A stretch of 64,000 nucleotides of DNA. It comes from Acidibrevibacterium fodinaquatile. GTDB taxonomy: Bacteria > Pseudomonadota > Alphaproteobacteria > Acetobacterales > Acetobacteraceae. Positions within the stretch are counted from its first letter, which is position 1. Each line of letters starts with the position of its first letter. The notes beneath the pieces are model-generated. The model had not been told where the DNA came from and searched no databases. It saw nothing but the letters and a program-made list of their open reading frames with translations. The DNA lies in the NCBI RefSeq assembly GCF_003352165.1, contig NZ_CP029176.1, positions 2,604,001-2,668,000 of the forward strand. The letters run 5' to 3'. Shown here piece after piece: positions 35,149-48,012 of the stretch. The position numbers were made by a program, and so were the translations under genes.

Positions 35149-37206
35149 CTACTCCGCCGCTTCCGCAACACTTGGGTAATAGGCCGCCGCGCACGCCGTC
35201 ATGGTCGGGCTGGCGCGGCTGATAGGATCGGTCTGGTAGTAATTCGCAACCGCCGGCTCAAACGGCGCCATCCCGAGCGCATCGGGATTGCCAGCGGGTG
35301 GCGTCAGATCAACCGCGCCACGCCGGGGCAACTCATCGGTGCGCCCAAAAACCGGGGCAACGGCGATAAGACGCTGGCGTAATGCCGAAAGATCATCATA
35401 GGGTAAGCGATGACCTAGGGTTTCCGCGAACGCACGCAGAATGCGCCAATCTTCGCGCGCCTCGCCAGGCGGAAAAACCGCAAACTCGCTGCGCTGAACA
35501 CGCCCCTCAGTATTGACATAGGTGCCGCTCTTTTCCGTGTAAGCGGCCCCGGGGAGAACGACATCGGCGCGCGCCGCGCCACGATCGCCATGATGCCCTT
35601 GGTAGACCACGAAAGTTTCGGCGCCGACTGCCGCCATGTCGATCTCGTCAGCACCGAGCAGCCAAAGCACATCAACGCCGCCCGCCATCATTGCCGCGAT
35701 ATCCTTGCCGCCCGCGCCCGGCAGAAAACCAAGGTCGAGCGCCCCGACGCGCGCCGCCGCGGTATGCAGCATATTGAAACCGTGCCAGTCAGGATCGAGC
35801 GCCCCGCATTCTGCCGCGAGTGCCCACGCCGCCGCGAGCACCGCCGCGCCGTCGGCGCGACGCAGCGCACCCTGCCCAAGAATGATCATCGGCCGCTTGG
35901 CCTCGCGCAACACACCCGCGAACGGCAGCGTGCCGCGCCGCAGTTCCGCAAGCGCCTGCGGCGAATCGCCGAGCCATTCTGCCGGATAGGTCAGATCGGC
36001 GCGCGCACCGATGGCGGCGATACTGATCGGGCTCGCGAGCCACCGCTTGCGGATACGCGCATTAAGCACCGGCGCTTCACGCCGCGGGTTGGCGCCGATG
36101 ATGAGGATGGCATCCGCGTCTTCAATACCGGCGATGGTGCTATTGAACAGATAGAAATCGCGCCGCGTCGCATCGAGTTGCGCGCCATCCTGGCGGCAAT
36201 CGAGATTGGCGGAGCCAAGCGTCGCCATCAGATCCTTGAGCGCCAGCATGCTCTCGGCATCACAAAGATCGCCAGCAATGGCGCCGATACGCGCCGGATC
36301 GCGTCCCTTGATCTGGCTCGCGATGGCAAGAAACGCTTCCCGCCAGCTCGCCTCGACGAGCTTGCCGTCTTTCTTCACCCACGGCCGATCGAGGCGCCGG
36401 CGCTTCAAACCATCGACCGCAAAACGCGACTTATCGCCGAGCCATTCTTCGTTCACGTCTTCGTTCAGGCGCGGCAAAATGCGTAGAACTTCCGGGCCGC
36501 GCGCATCGATGCGAATATTGCAGCCAACCGCGTCGAGAACATCGATCCCATCGGTTTTCTTCAATTCCCATGAGCGCGCAACGAAAGCGTAAGGTTTCGA
36601 GGTCAATGCGCCGACTGGGCAAATATCGATGAGATTTCCCGAGAGTTCAGAACTGAGCGCGCGTTCGACATAAGTGCCGATTTCCATATTTTCGCCGCGC
36701 CCGGTGGCGCCAAGCTCCGGCACACCGGCGATTTCCGCGGCAAACCGCACGCAACGCGTACATTGGATACAGCGCGTCATCACGGTTTTGACGAGCGGGC
36801 CAAGATTTTTATCTTTGACCGCCCGCTTGCTTTCACGATAGCGCGAATGATCCATGCCGTAGCCCATGGATTGATCTTGCAAATCGCATTCGCCGCCTTG
36901 ATCGCAAATCGGGCAATCGAGCGGATGGTTGATCAGCAAGAACTCCATCACGCCGCGCCGCGCCTGGCGCACCATCGGGCTGTCGGTCTTCACCACCATC
37001 CCATCGGCGACCGGAAAGGCACATGAGGCCACCGGCTTTGGCGATTTCTCGACTTCGACCAGGCACATTCGGCAATTGCCGGCAACCGACAGCCGATCAT
37101 GATAACAAAAGCGCGGGATCTCCTTGCCCGCAAGCTCCGCCGCCTGCAGCACCGAGGCCCCATTGGGCACCTCAACCTCGATGCCGTCCACCGTCACCTT
37201 TGCCAT
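35149..37206 (-). CDS. nuoG: NADH-quinone oxidoreductase subunit G
   Basis: 685 residues. N-terminal ferredoxin domain has the 2Fe-2S N1b ligands in [21 protein letters not shown] ... ASC, then [21 protein letters not shown] (N5/N4 region) and [31 protein letters not shown]. The rest is a molybdopterin-like domain without cofactor motifs, as in alphaproteobacterial and mitochondrial NuoG. ATG 37206 gives the standard start [15 protein letters not shown]; the longer open frame to 37254 overlaps nuoF. Confidence 0.97.
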   Translation of the reverse strand: MAKVTVDGIEVEVPNGASVLQAAELAGKEIPRFCYHDRLSVAGNCRMCLVEVEKSPKPVASCAFPVADGMVVKTDSPMVRQARRGVMEFLLINHPLDCPICDQGGECDLQDQSMGYGMDHSRYRESKRAVKDKNLGPLVKTVMTRCIQCTRCVRFAAEIAGVPELGATGRGENMEIGTYVERALSSELSGNLIDICPVGALTSKPYAFVARSWELKKTDGIDVLDAVGCNIRIDARGPEVLRILPRLNEDVNEEWLGDKSRFAVDGLKRRRLDRPWVKKDGKLVEASWREAFLAIASQIKGRDPARIGAIAGDLCDAESMLALKDLMATLGSANLDCRQDGAQLDATRRDFYLFNSTIAGIEDADAILIIGANPRREAPVLNARIRKRWLASPISIAAIGARADLTYPAEWLGDSPQALAELRRGTLPFAGVLREAKRPMIILGQGALRRADGAAVLAAAWALAAECGALDPDWHGFNMLHTAAARVGALDLGFLPGAGGKDIAAMMAGGVDVLWLLGADEIDMAAVGAETFVVYQGHHGDRGAARADVVLPGAAYTEKSGTYVNTEGRVQRSEFAVFPPGEAREDWRILRAFAETLGHRLPYDDLSALRQRLIAVAPVFGRTDELPRRGAVDLTPPAGNPDALGMAPFEPAVANYYQTDPISRASPTMTACAAAYYPSVAEAAE

Positions 37207-37210
37207 TGGC

Positions 37211-38503
37211 CTACTCCGCCGCCATCTTGAGGCCGCGCGCTTTGAAAGCGGCAATGCGCGCTTCGATCTCCGGGCGAAAATGCCTGATCAAGCCCTGGAT
37301 CGGCCACGCCGCCGCGTCACCGAGCGCGCAAATCGTGTGCCCCTCGACCTGCCGTGTCACCTGGTCGAGACTATCGATTTCCTCAATCTCGGCGCGGCCT
37401 TCGACCAGCCGATCCATCACGCGCATCATCCAGCCAGTACCCTCGCGGCACGGCGTGCACTGGCCGCAGCTCTCATGTTTGTAAAAATGAGAAAGTCGTG
37501 CAATCGCCTTGATGATATCAGTGGATTTGTCCATGACGATCACCGCCGCGGTGCCGAGCCCGCTCCGCACCTCGCGTAGACTATCGAAATCCATGAGCAC
37601 GGTATCGCAAATTTCCTTCGGCAACACCGGAACCGAAGACCCGCCGGGAATAACGGCGAGGAGATTATCCCAACCGCCACGCACACCACCAGCATAACGG
37701 TCGATCAATTCGCGCAGCGGAATCCCAAGCTCTTCCTCGACATTGCACGGTTTGTTGACGTGACCCGAAATGCAAAAAACCTTGGTGCCGGTGTTTTTCG
37801 GGCGCCCGAGCGCCGAAAACCAAGCCGCCCCCCGGCGCAAAATCGTTGGTGTAACGGCGATACTTTCGACATTGTTCACCGTCGTCGGGCAGCCATAGAG
37901 ACCGACCGCGGCCGGAAAGGGCGGCTTAAGCCGCGGCATGCCCTTTTTACCTTCCAGGCTTTCGAGCAAAGCGGTCTCCTCGCCGCAAATGTAGGCGCCG
38001 GCACCGCGATGCAGATAGAGATCGAAATCCCAGCCAGAACCACACGCATTACGCCCGATCAGCCCGGCCTCATAAGCCTCATCGATCGCCGCCTGCAGAT
38101 GCCGCGCCTCATTATAGAATTCGCCACGGATATAGATGTAGGCAGCGTGCGCACCCATCGCGAAAGAGGCAACCAAGCAGCCTTCGATCAATTTGTGCGG
38201 GTCATGCCGGATGATATCGCGATCTTTGCAGGTGCCAGGCTCGCTTTCATCGGCATTGACCACGAGATAACTCGGCCGACCGTCCGATTGCTTCGGCATG
38301 AACGACCATTTCATGCCGGTCGGGAAGCCGGCGCCGCCGCGGCCGCGCAAACCGGACGCCTTGATGTCCTCAACGATCGCATCGCGCCCGCGCGCCAAAA
38401 TCGCCGCCGTGCCGTCCCAGTCGCCGCGAGCACGGGCACCGGCGAGACGCCAATCATGCGCGCCATAGAGATTGGTAAAGATGCGATCCTTATCGCTCAG
38501 CAT
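37211..38503 (-). CDS. nuoF: NADH-quinone oxidoreductase subunit F
   Basis: 430 residues. Binds NADH and FMN at the tip of complex [24 protein letters not shown] and [19 protein letters not shown] are the FMN/NADH regions. The N3 [4Fe-4S] ligands are [16 protein letters not shown] plus a later Cys in [17 protein letters not shown]. It forms the NADH-oxidising module with NuoE and NuoG. It starts four bases after nuoE. Confidence 0.97.
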   Translation of the reverse strand: MLSDKDRIFTNLYGAHDWRLAGARARGDWDGTAAILARGRDAIVEDIKASGLRGRGGAGFPTGMKWSFMPKQSDGRPSYLVVNADESEPGTCKDRDIIRHDPHKLIEGCLVASFAMGAHAAYIYIRGEFYNEARHLQAAIDEAYEAGLIGRNACGSGWDFDLYLHRGAGAYICGEETALLESLEGKKGMPRLKPPFPAAVGLYGCPTTVNNVESIAVTPTILRRGAAWFSALGRPKNTGTKVFCISGHVNKPCNVEEELGIPLRELIDRYAGGVRGGWDNLLAVIPGGSSVPVLPKEICDTVLMDFDSLREVRSGLGTAAVIVMDKSTDIIKAIARLSHFYKHESCGQCTPCREGTGWMMRVMDRLVEGRAEIEEIDSLDQVTRQVEGHTICALGDAAAWPIQGLIRHFRPEIEARIAAFKARGLKMAAE

Positions 38504-38507
38504 CGCC

Positions 38508-39179
38508 TCATTCTCCGCCCGGCGGCATCGGGCCCGCCGCGAAATCCAGTGTCGTCAATGTCATCGGGCCACCCTCCGGCGCCGAAGTCTGGCGGCCAAT
38601 CATCGAGCCGGGCGGCGGCGGGGCATCGCGCCGCAACCCATCGAGCAGCCTCTCGGTCGTCGTCGCGTCCATATCTTCGTAGAAATCGTCATTGACTTGT
38701 AAAATCGGCGCATTGACGCAAGCGCCAAGGCACTCAACCTCGGTCATGGTGAAAAGACCGTCGGCGCTGGTTTCACCGAAATGGCGAATGCCGGTCACGC
38801 GCTTGCAAGTTTCCACCACCGCCTCCGAACCGCGCAGCCAGCAAGGCGTCGTCGTGCAAACCTGCAAATGCCATTTGCCGACCGGCTTCGTATTGAACAT
38901 GAAGTAGAATGTTGCGACCTCGTAGACGCGAATTGGCGGCATCCCGAGCCGCGCGGCGATGGCATCCATCGCCGCGCGCGGAACCCAGGCGCTGTCGGTT
39001 TCGCGCTTCATCTGACGTTGCGCGAGATCAAGTAGCGGCAGCACCGCGCTCGCCTGGCGGCCTTCAGGATACTTTTTCAGAATAGCGCTGATCTGGGCTT
39101 CACTTTCGGCATCGAAGACAAACACCGTCGGCTCGACGCCATGACGATGAGATGTGGTCGCGTTTTCTGTCATTGCCAT
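38508..39179 (-). CDS. nuoE: NADH-quinone oxidoreductase subunit E
   Basis: 223 residues. Carries the 2Fe-2S cluster N1a with ligands in [11 protein letters not shown] and [10 protein letters not shown]. The C-terminal extension [23 protein letters not shown], longer than in E. coli, is common in alphaproteobacteria and mitochondria. Start ATG 39179 lies two bases before the nuoD stop; a second ATG at 39173 is also possible. Confidence 0.96.
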   Translation of the reverse strand: MAMTENATTSHRHGVEPTVFVFDAESEAQISAILKKYPEGRQASAVLPLLDLAQRQMKRETDSAWVPRAAMDAIAARLGMPPIRVYEVATFYFMFNTKPVGKWHLQVCTTTPCWLRGSEAVVETCKRVTGIRHFGETSADGLFTMTEVECLGACVNAPILQVNDDFYEDMDATTTERLLDGLRRDAPPPPGSMIGRQTSAPEGGPMTLTTLDFAAGPMPPGGE

Positions 39180-39180
39180 C

Positions 39181-40398
39181 TTACCGGTCGATTTCGCCGA
39201 ATACGATATCGAGTGAACCGATGATCGCCACCGTATCGGCCAGCATATGTCGTCGGGACATCATGTCGATCGCCTGCAAATGAGCAAACCCGGTCGGGCG
39301 AATTTTGCAGCGATAGGGCTTGTTGCTGCCGTCTGCGACGAGATACACGCCAAACTCCCCCTTCGGGCTTTCGACGACCGTGTAGGTCGCGCCTTCCGGG
39401 ACGTGATAGCCTTCGGTGTAAAGCTTGAAATGATGGATCAACGATTCCATCGAATGTTTCATGTCGGCGCGAGGCGGCGGCGTGAATTTGTGATCGCGAA
39501 TTTTCACCGGACCCGGCTTCATCTGCGCAAGGCACTGCCGAATGATCTTCACGCTTTCACGCATCTCCGCGATGCGCACCAAATAGCGATCATAGCAATC
39601 GCCATGGCGCCCAACCGGGACCGCAAACTCGACCCGATGATACATCTCATAGGGTTGTGCGCGACGCAGATCCCAGGGCACACCGCTGGCGCGAAGACAG
39701 GGGCCAGAGAACCCCCAAGCCAACGCCTCCTCAGCCGAGACCACGCCGATATCGACCAGCCGCTGCTTCCAGATCCGGTTCTCGGTGAGCAACTCCTCGA
39801 GATCGTCGATAAATTTCGGAAAACTCTCGGCCCAGGTGGCGATCTTGTCTTCAAGCCCGGCCGGGAGATCCTTGGCAACACCACCCGGGCGATAATAATT
39901 GGCGTGCAGCCGCGCCCCCGACGCCGCTTCATGGAATTCGAGCAGCTTCTCGCGTTCCTCAAAGCCCCAGAGCGAAGGCGTGATCGCGCCGACATCGAGG
40001 GCATAGGTGGTAATGTTCAAAAGATGATTGAGAATACGCGTGATTTCGGCAAACAGCGTGCGGATCCATTGGCCGCGCTCGGGCACCTCGATGCCAAGCA
40101 GCTTTTCCACCGCAAGCGCGAAGGCCTGCTCCTCACACATCGGCGAGACGTAATCGAGCCGATCGAAATAAGGCACCGCCTGCATATAGGATTTGTATTC
40201 GATCAGCTTTTCGGTGCCGCGATGGAGAAGCCCGATATGCGGATCGGCGCGCGCGACCATTTCGCCGTCCATCTCCAGCACCAGGCGCAACACGCCGTGC
40301 GCCGCCGGATGCTGAGGGCCGAAATTCATCGCATGGCTGTCAATCTCAACGGTTTTGCGCAAACGCTCGCCGGCCGCGCCGCTGGTCGCGTCGTCCAT
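39181..40398 (-). CDS. nuoD: NADH-quinone oxidoreductase subunit D
   Basis: 405 residues. It forms the quinone-binding pocket with Nuo[23 protein letters not shown] holds the quinone-contact histidine and HRGTEKLIE follows. It is separate from NuoC, as usual in alphaproteobacteria (NuoC and D are fused in E. coli). ATG 40398 overlaps the nuoC stop; the open frame to 40482 lies inside nuoC. Further blocks [27 protein letters not shown] and [25 protein letters not shown] are intact. Confidence 0.97.
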   Translation of the reverse strand: MDDATSGAAGERLRKTVEIDSHAMNFGPQHPAAHGVLRLVLEMDGEMVARADPHIGLLHRGTEKLIEYKSYMQAVPYFDRLDYVSPMCEEQAFALAVEKLLGIEVPERGQWIRTLFAEITRILNHLLNITTYALDVGAITPSLWGFEEREKLLEFHEAASGARLHANYYRPGGVAKDLPAGLEDKIATWAESFPKFIDDLEELLTENRIWKQRLVDIGVVSAEEALAWGFSGPCLRASGVPWDLRRAQPYEMYHRVEFAVPVGRHGDCYDRYLVRIAEMRESVKIIRQCLAQMKPGPVKIRDHKFTPPPRADMKHSMESLIHHFKLYTEGYHVPEGATYTVVESPKGEFGVYLVADGSNKPYRCKIRPTGFAHLQAIDMMSRRHMLADTVAIIGSLDIVFGEIDR

Positions 40399-41027
40399 CA
40401 GTCGGTCCTTTTCGTCGCTGCGCCACCGGTGCGCATCGCATGCGCCTTTTCGTCGCCGGGCAGCGTCGTGATGCCTTCCCACGGCGAGACGAAATCGAAC
40501 GAGCGGAATTCCTGGGTCAGAGCCACCGGCTCGTAAACCACCGCCTTGCGTTCGTCGTCGTAACGCACTTCAACATAACCGGTGAGCGGAAAATCCTTGC
40601 GCAACGGATGCCCGTCAAACCCGTAATCGGTGAGAATGCGGCGATGATCAGGCTGACCGGCGAAAAGAATGCCGAACAGATCCCACGCCTCACGCTCCCA
40701 CCAAGTCGCCGCCGGCCAGATCGCGCACACCGAGGGCACGAGCGCCGTCTCGTCGGTGGTCACGATTACCCGGATGCGATGATTGCGCGAGACCGACAGC
40801 AGATTATAAACGACCTCGAAACGCTCTGGCCGCTGCGGCCAGTCGACACCACAAAGATCCATCAATTGCTCGCAGGCAAACCGCGGATCATCGCGGAGCG
40901 TCAGCATCAACGGCACCAGCGCATCGCGCTGGACATGCGCCACCACTTCACCCTTTTCCACCGCCACCCGCGCAACGCCGGGCAGGCTCGCGACCTCCTG
41001 CGCCAAATGTTCGGCTGGCGAGGGCAT
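40398..41027 (-). CDS. nuoC: NADH-quinone oxidoreductase subunit C
   Basis: 209 residues. Peripheral arm subunit. Residues 100-145 hold [58 protein letters not shown], the family signature. It overlaps nuoD by one base at its end. ATG 41027 is used because the family usually starts shortly before [13 protein letters not shown] 41063 is in frame and overlaps nuoB. Its start is 29 bp after nuoB. Confidence 0.95.
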   Translation of the reverse strand: MPSPAEHLAQEVASLPGVARVAVEKGEVVAHVQRDALVPLMLTLRDDPRFACEQLMDLCGVDWPQRPERFEVVYNLLSVSRNHRIRVIVTTDETALVPSVCAIWPAATWWEREAWDLFGILFAGQPDHRRILTDYGFDGHPLRKDFPLTGYVEVRYDDERKAVVYEPVALTQEFRSFDFVSPWEGITTLPGDEKAHAMRTGGAATKRTD

Positions 41028-41055
41028 GGCAGCGAGGCCCTCCTGCCCTTCCTCC

Positions 41056-41613
41056 TCAGCCACGGAGAATGGTTCCCGTGCGGCGAATTTTTTTCTGCAA
41101 TTGCAGAATGCCGTAGACCAATGCCTCCGCCGTCGGCGGGCAGCCGGGGACATAGATATCGACCGGCACGACACGGTCGCAGCCGCGCACCACGGCATAG
41201 GAATAGTGATAATAGCCGCCGCCATTGGCGCAGCTTCCCATGCTGATCACCCAACGCGGCTCGGGCATCTGGTCATAAACCTTGCGCAAGGCCGGCGCCA
41301 TTTTGTTGGTGAGCGTGCCAGCGACGATCATCACGTCGCTCTGACGTGGGCTCGCGCGCGGGATGATGCCGAAGCGATCGAGATCGTAGCGCGGCATATA
41401 GGCGTGGATCATCTCGACGGCGCAGCAGGCGAGGCCGAAGGTCATCGGCCACAGGCTTCCGGTGCGCGCCCAGTTCACCAACTTGTCGAGCTGCGCGACG
41501 ATGAAACCCTTGCCGGCAATCTCGCCGGTGATGCCCTTGATCACCGCGTCCTGCTCGGCACCCGGCCCCAGAAGATCACGGTTCCAGGCAATCTCGGGCG
41601 AATATGCGCTCAT
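41056..41613 (-). CDS. nuoB: NADH-quinone oxidoreductase subunit B
   Basis: 185 residues. It carries cluster N2, the last electron donor before quinone. The ligands are the tandem Cys in [23 protein letters not shown], the Cys in [23 protein letters not shown] and the Cys in [18 protein letters not shown] 41613 is the first good start; the frame extends to 41667. It lies 20 bp after nuoA. Confidence 0.97.
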   Translation of the reverse strand: MSAYSPEIAWNRDLLGPGAEQDAVIKGITGEIAGKGFIVAQLDKLVNWARTGSLWPMTFGLACCAVEMIHAYMPRYDLDRFGIIPRASPRQSDVMIVAGTLTNKMAPALRKVYDQMPEPRWVISMGSCANGGGYYHYSYAVVRGCDRVVPVDIYVPGCPPTAEALVYGILQLQKKIRRTGTILRG

Positions 41614-41632
41614 CGCTGCTCTCCTACGTCTC

Positions 41633-41998
41633 TCATTCCCAGTCGAGGGCGCCTTTACGCCACTCATAGACGAACCCGACCGTCAGCACGCCGAGGAAGC
41701 CGAACATCGACAAAAGCCCAAACAGACCGATGTGCGACAGGCTCACCGCCCAGGGAAATAAAAACGCCACTTCCAGATCGAAAATGATGAACAAGATGGC
41801 AACGAGGTAGAATCGCACATCGAAGCGCCGGCGGGCATCGTCGAATGGCTCAAAGCCGCATTCATAAGCGGACAATTTTTCAGGGTAGGGTTTTTGGCGC
41901 GCAAGCAGCAGCGAGCCCGCCACCATCGCCACCGCGATGACCCCGGCGATGGCCAGAAAAACCACGATAGGCAAATAATTGAACAACAATCCTGGCAT
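41633..41998 (-). CDS. nuoA: NADH-quinone oxidoreductase subunit A
   Basis: 121 residues with three membrane helices. Signature [44 protein letters not shown] contains the loop cysteine and the conserved acidic residues. It is the first gene of the operon. ATG 41998 is chosen; a GTG at 42019 adds seven residues. Upstream DNA contains a 32-bp hairpin and operator-like repeats just before tRNA-Asp. Confidence 0.96.
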   Translation of the reverse strand: MPGLLFNYLPIVVFLAIAGVIAVAMVAGSLLLARQKPYPEKLSAYECGFEPFDDARRRFDVRFYLVAILFIIFDLEVAFLFPWAVSLSHIGLFGLLSMFGFLGVLTVGFVYEWRKGALDWE

Positions 41999-42020
41999 GC
42001 GAATCACCCAATTTTGCACC

Positions 42021-42052
42021 GCAGCGAGATGAGACTAATCCCATCCCGCTGC
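42021..42052 (-). promoter_or_regulatory. Hairpin in the nuoA leader
   Basis: GCAGCGAGATG (42021-42031) pairs with CATCCCGCTGC (42042-42052), 11 bp with one mismatch and a 10-base loop. It lies 23-54 bases upstream of the nuoA ATG, on the transcribed side. There is no T run after it, so it is more likely a leader structure than a terminator. Confidence 0.45.
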
Positions 42053-42096
42053 CACCACCAGTCCGGGCGCAGTAAAAAAGCCGCAAATGCCAAACT

Positions 42097-42122
42097 CGTC
42101 ATCAGCATGACGTCGTGACGTC
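42097..42122 (-). promoter_or_regulatory. Operator-like repeats upstream of nuo
   Basis: An inverted repeat CGTCAT-N4-ATGACG (42097-42112) overlaps two near-direct repeats ATGACGTC and GTGACGTC (42107-42122), about 100-125 bp upstream of nuoA and 36 bp from tRNA-Asp. Symmetric, closely spaced sites of this sort suit a dimeric regulator; which one is unknown. Confidence 0.35.
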
Positions 42123-42158
42123 CGAACGCTGCCCGGCATTCACGCTGCGGGCAAAGGA

Positions 42159-42235
<77 letters not shown>

Positions 42236-42296
42236 AATCCAGGAGGGCCGTCTAAAGCGCCGCCGCCCTCCCGTCAAGCAAGCTCGCGACAAAACA

Positions 42297-42368
42297 TGGG
42301 CGGTGACGGGATCGAACCGCCGACCCTCTCGGTGTAAACGAGACGCTCTACCGCTGAGCTAACCGCCC
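42297..42368 (-). tRNA. tRNA-Val (anticodon TAC)
   Basis: 72 bases. Acceptor GGGCGGT pairs with ACCGCCC, the anticodon loop is TTTACAC with TAC, and the T loop is TTCGATC. The CCA is not encoded (ATG follows the discriminator A). It lies 11 bp downstream of hupB on the same strand and 61 bp upstream of tRNA-Asp. Confidence 0.95.
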
Positions 42369-42379
42369 GCGGCAAGCCG

Positions 42380-42652
42380 CTAATTCACCGCGTCTTTAAG
42401 GGTCTTACCGGGCTTGAAGCGCACCGAGTTGGAAGCCGGAATCTTAATCTCCTCGCCGGTGCGAGGGTTATGGCCGGTCGTTGCCTTACGCTTGGCGGTC
42501 ACGAACGTCCCGAAGCCGATCAGCCGCACTTCTTCCTGCTTTTTCAGCGCCCCTTCGATCGCGGCGAACACCGCGTCCACCACTTCGGTCGCCTTGGTCT
42601 TGGGCAGATCACTCTGTTCCGCCACGGCGGCAATCAAATCCATCTTGTTCAC
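42380..42652 (-). CDS. hupB: DNA-binding protein HU-beta
   Basis: 90 residues. Small nucleoid protein that binds and bends DNA without strict sequence preference. The family block GFGTFVTAKRKATTGHNPRTGEEIKIPASNSVRFKPGK covers the two DNA-wrapping arms. GTG 52 (42652) is the chosen start, giving VNKMDLIAAVAEQSD; GGGAGG lies upstream. Two tRNA genes follow it, and lon lies upstream on the same strand. Confidence 0.95.
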   Translation of the reverse strand: MNKMDLIAAVAEQSDLPKTKATEVVDAVFAAIEGALKKQEEVRLIGFGTFVTAKRKATTGHNPRTGEEIKIPASNSVRFKPGKTLKDAVN

Positions 42653-42877
42653 GCACAAGCCTCCCTTGAAACAGGACGGTGAAAATCAATCTACGCGCGG
42701 GAAGGACACTAGAAGGCATATTTCCACCGCGTCAACGCAAGCGCCGGCTTTTCTCGGGTTCATCCACAGAAAATCGCCGTCCCCGGCCAGCCAGGAACCA
42801 ACCACACGGCCCGGCGCGTGCCCTTTGCGCGGCCGCAATTGCCTAAAAAATGAAACATATCAAACCGATGGCGATAT

Positions 42878-42916
42878 CCCACCCCTGATCGGCGAAAGCG
42901 CGCCATCAGAGGTGGG
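42878..42916 (-). terminator. Terminator hairpin after lon
   Basis: On the minus strand, CCCACCTCTGAT and ATCAGGGGTGGG pair (11 of 12) around a small inner hairpin GGCG/CGCC. It begins 33 bases after the lon stop; a T-rich tract (ATTTTTTAGG) lies about 30 bases further on, which weakens the classic terminator reading. Confidence 0.6.
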
Positions 42917-42949
42917 ACGAAGACACCCGAGGGGTGCGAAAATCGCCTC

Positions 42950-45391
<2,442 letters not shown>

Positions 45392-45558
45392 CAACCCCTC
45401 CTCTTAGGCCCTTGATCGCTCTCCGCCCCACAAGGACGCTCCACGCCCGCGATGTCGGCCTCACCCATCAGGCCAAACCATTCGGCACGCGAGCCCCAAG
45501 CGGACCGAAGAACCACCCGCGCCGGGCGACGCCCAGCGCTATCGGCCATCGGGGCAAT

Positions 45559-45579
45559 GGCGGGATGGGATATCCCGCC
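45559..45579. terminator. Hairpin between clpX and lon
   Basis: A perfect 8-bp stem GGCGGGAT (45559-45566) and ATCCCGCC (45572-45579), five-base loop, about 80 bases after the clpX stop and 170 before lon. No T run follows on the minus strand, so it may attenuate rather than end transcription. Confidence 0.4.
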
Positions 45580-45661
45580 TTCTTGCCTCATTTTCCGTTT
45601 AGATATCGGCACAACGACCAGGCTCGGCAAGACCTTGACACCCGCTCGTGTCAGCCCTGTT

Positions 45662-46918
45662 TCAGGCGCTGGTCTCGGCCCGCTCCTTGCTGCCGTAGAG
45701 AAAGAGCGGATTGGCGCGCCCATCCGCGACCTCGCGGTTGATCACCACCTCCTCCACCCCCTCGAGGCCGGGGAGGTCGAACATGGTCGACAGCAGGATC
45801 GCTTCCATGATTGAGCGAAGGCCACGCGCCCCGGTCTTGCGGGCGATGGCGCGGGTTGCAACCGCTTTCAGCGAATCCTCGGTAAAGGTGAGCTTCACCC
45901 CCTCCATTTCGAACAGACGGCCATATTGCTTGACCAGGGCGTTCTTGGGCCGGGTGAGGATCTCGATCAGCGCCGCTTCGTCCAAATCCTTCAGCGTCGC
46001 GACCACCGGCAGTCGGCCGATGAATTCCGGGATCAGGCCGAAACGCAACAGATCCTCGGGCTCGACCTCGCGCAGGATTTCACCGGTGCGCCGCTCATCG
46101 ACCGCCCGCACCTCAGCGCCATAGCCGATGCCGGCGCCCTTGCCGCGGGCGCTGATGATCTTCTCGAGGCCGGCGAAGGCGCCACCACAGATGAAGAGGA
46201 TGTTGGTGGTATCGACCTGGAGGAATTCCTGCTGCGGATGCTTGCGCCCGCCCTGCGGCGGCACCGAAGCGACGGTACCCTCCATGATCTTGAGCAACGC
46301 CTGCTGGACACCCTCGCCGCTGACATCGCGGGTGATCGAAGGATTGTCCGATTTGCGGCTGATCTTATCGACCTCGTCGATATAGACGATGCCGCGCTGC
46401 GCCCGCTCGACATTGTAATCCGCCGCCTGCAGCAGCTTCAGGATGATGTTTTCGACATCTTCCCCGACATAGCCGGCCTCGGTCAGCGTCGTCGCGTCCG
46501 CCATGGTGAAGGGCACGTCGAGAATCCGCGCCAGCGTCTGGGCGAGCAACGTCTTGCCGGTGCCGGTCGGGCCGATCAGCAGGATATTCGACTTGGCGAT
46601 CTCGATATCGTTGTTTTTCTGGCCATGCGCGAGACGCTTGTAGTGGTTGTGAACGGCGACGCTCAAAACCTTCTTGGCATGATCCTGGCCGATGACATAA
46701 TCGTCCAGCACCTTGCAGATTTCCTTCGGCGTCGGCACCCCGTCACGCGACTTCACGAGATGCGTCTTGTGCTCCTCGCGGATGATATCCATGCACAGTT
46801 CGACGCATTCATCACAGATGAATACCGTCGGGCCAGCAATCAGCTTGCGCACCTCGTGCTGGGACTTGCCGCAGAACGAGCAATAGAGGGTATTCTTCGA
46901 ATCACCGGACTTACTCAT
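45662..46918 (-). CDS. clpX: ATP-dependent protease ATPase subunit ClpX
   Basis: 418 residues. Unfolds tagged substrates for ClpP. The zinc finger is [30 protein letters not shown]. The AAA+ site has Walker [19 protein letters not shown], Walker [15 protein letters not shown] and a pore loop [11 protein letters not shown] 46918 follows GGGAG; the frame has an upstream ATG at 46930. ClpXP drives the alphaproteobacterial cell cycle, including CtrA degradation. clpP lies 275 bp upstream. Confidence 0.97.
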   Translation of the reverse strand: MSKSGDSKNTLYCSFCGKSQHEVRKLIAGPTVFICDECVELCMDIIREEHKTHLVKSRDGVPTPKEICKVLDDYVIGQDHAKKVLSVAVHNHYKRLAHGQKNNDIEIAKSNILLIGPTGTGKTLLAQTLARILDVPFTMADATTLTEAGYVGEDVENIILKLLQAADYNVERAQRGIVYIDEVDKISRKSDNPSITRDVSGEGVQQALLKIMEGTVASVPPQGGRKHPQQEFLQVDTTNILFICGGAFAGLEKIISARGKGAGIGYGAEVRAVDERRTGEILREVEPEDLLRFGLIPEFIGRLPVVATLKDLDEAALIEILTRPKNALVKQYGRLFEMEGVKLTFTEDSLKAVATRAIARKTGARGLRSIMEAILLSTMFDLPGLEGVEEVVINREVADGRANPLFLYGSKERAETSA

Positions 46919-47193
46919 GCCCACTCCCACCCCTTGTCGGGGACCATCCGCTCGACGTCACGTCCGACAGGTTTCACGGCCTCCGGGAGAAACATTAGAA
47001 CCCGCGATCGCCGACAACAAGCGCCTTACGTAAATCGAGAACAAAACAAAAACATCGGAGCCAAAGATCACGGCGAGCCTCGCACTGGCATCGCGCCGCC
47101 AAGGATCACGTGCATCATACCGATCAGCGCCCCCGCGGCGGCCGCCTGCTTGCGCCAAGGTCGCGCCAAGCCGCAGCCGAGGGAGCGCGCCGG

Positions 47194-47850
47194 TCATGTC
47201 TTCGGGCTCTCCGAAATCGGCGGCCGGTTCTCCACCACTTCGTCGACGATGCCGAAATCGCGAGCCTCCTCGGCCGACATATAGCTGTCGCGCTCGAGCT
47301 TGCGCTCGATCGCCTCGATCGGCTGGTTGGTGTGACGGACATAGATCTCGTTGAGACGCTTGCGCAGGGTCAGAATCTCGCGCGCCTGGATCTCGATATC
47401 GGTGGCCTGCCCCTGGGCGCCGCCGGATGGCTGATGCACCATGATGCGGGCATTCGGCAGGGCATAGCGCTTGCCAGCGGCGCCAGCGCACAAAAGCAGG
47501 CTTCCCATCGAAGCGGCTTGGCCGATGCAGACCGTGCTCACCGGGCTCCGGATATATTGCATCGTATCATAGATCGCGAGACCGGATGAGACCACCCCGC
47601 CGGGGCTATTGATATAGAACGCAATATCCTTGGTCGGGTTCTCGCTCTCGAGAAAGAGAAGCTGGGCGCAGACCAGGGAGCTGACCTCATCGAACACGGT
47701 CCCGGTCAAAAAAACGATCCGTTCTTTCAACAAGCGCGAATAAATATCGAACGCGCGTTCGCCGCGTGCCGTCTGCTCCACCACCATCGGCACCAGCGTA
47801 CTGGTGTAGATCTCGACGGGATCACGATCCCTCATGTCCTTGCTTCCCAT
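47194..47850 (-). CDS. clpP: ATP-dependent Clp protease proteolytic subunit ClpP
   Basis: 218 residues from ATG 47850. The catalytic Ser is S114 in [11 protein letters not shown], the His is H139 in [11 protein letters not shown], and the typical blocks [23 protein letters not shown] and [17 protein letters not shown] are kept. Forms tetradecameric barrels with ClpX. The in-frame ATG at 47835 ([10 protein letters not shown]) is the conserved start of many homologues and may be the real one. It lies 343 bp from the start of tig on the same strand and upstream of clpX. Confidence 0.95.
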   Translation of the reverse strand: MGSKDMRDRDPVEIYTSTLVPMVVEQTARGERAFDIYSRLLKERIVFLTGTVFDEVSSLVCAQLLFLESENPTKDIAFYINSPGGVVSSGLAIYDTMQYIRSPVSTVCIGQAASMGSLLLCAGAAGKRYALPNARIMVHQPSGGAQGQATDIEIQAREILTLRKRLNEIYVRHTNQPIEAIERKLERDSYMSAEEARDFGIVDEVVENRPPISESPKT

Positions 47851-48012
47851 AAAGGCATCCAGCCCAAAGCCGGCATGCCGTCACACTACGTTGGAAAAGT
47901 AAATAGGAAGCTGATGCGGCGCTGCCAACCTCGCCCTGTCTACAGACACGGTGCGCAGACCCCCGGTGCCCGCGTCCTCGGCCGCGCCGGCGCCCAGACT
48001 CAGCTTTCTACA

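Noticed and set aside
45650-45660. Plus-strand TTGACA-like element near 45634
   Set aside because: A -35-like string exists but there is no matching -10 or plus-strand gene; it lies just after the convergent-side end of clpX.
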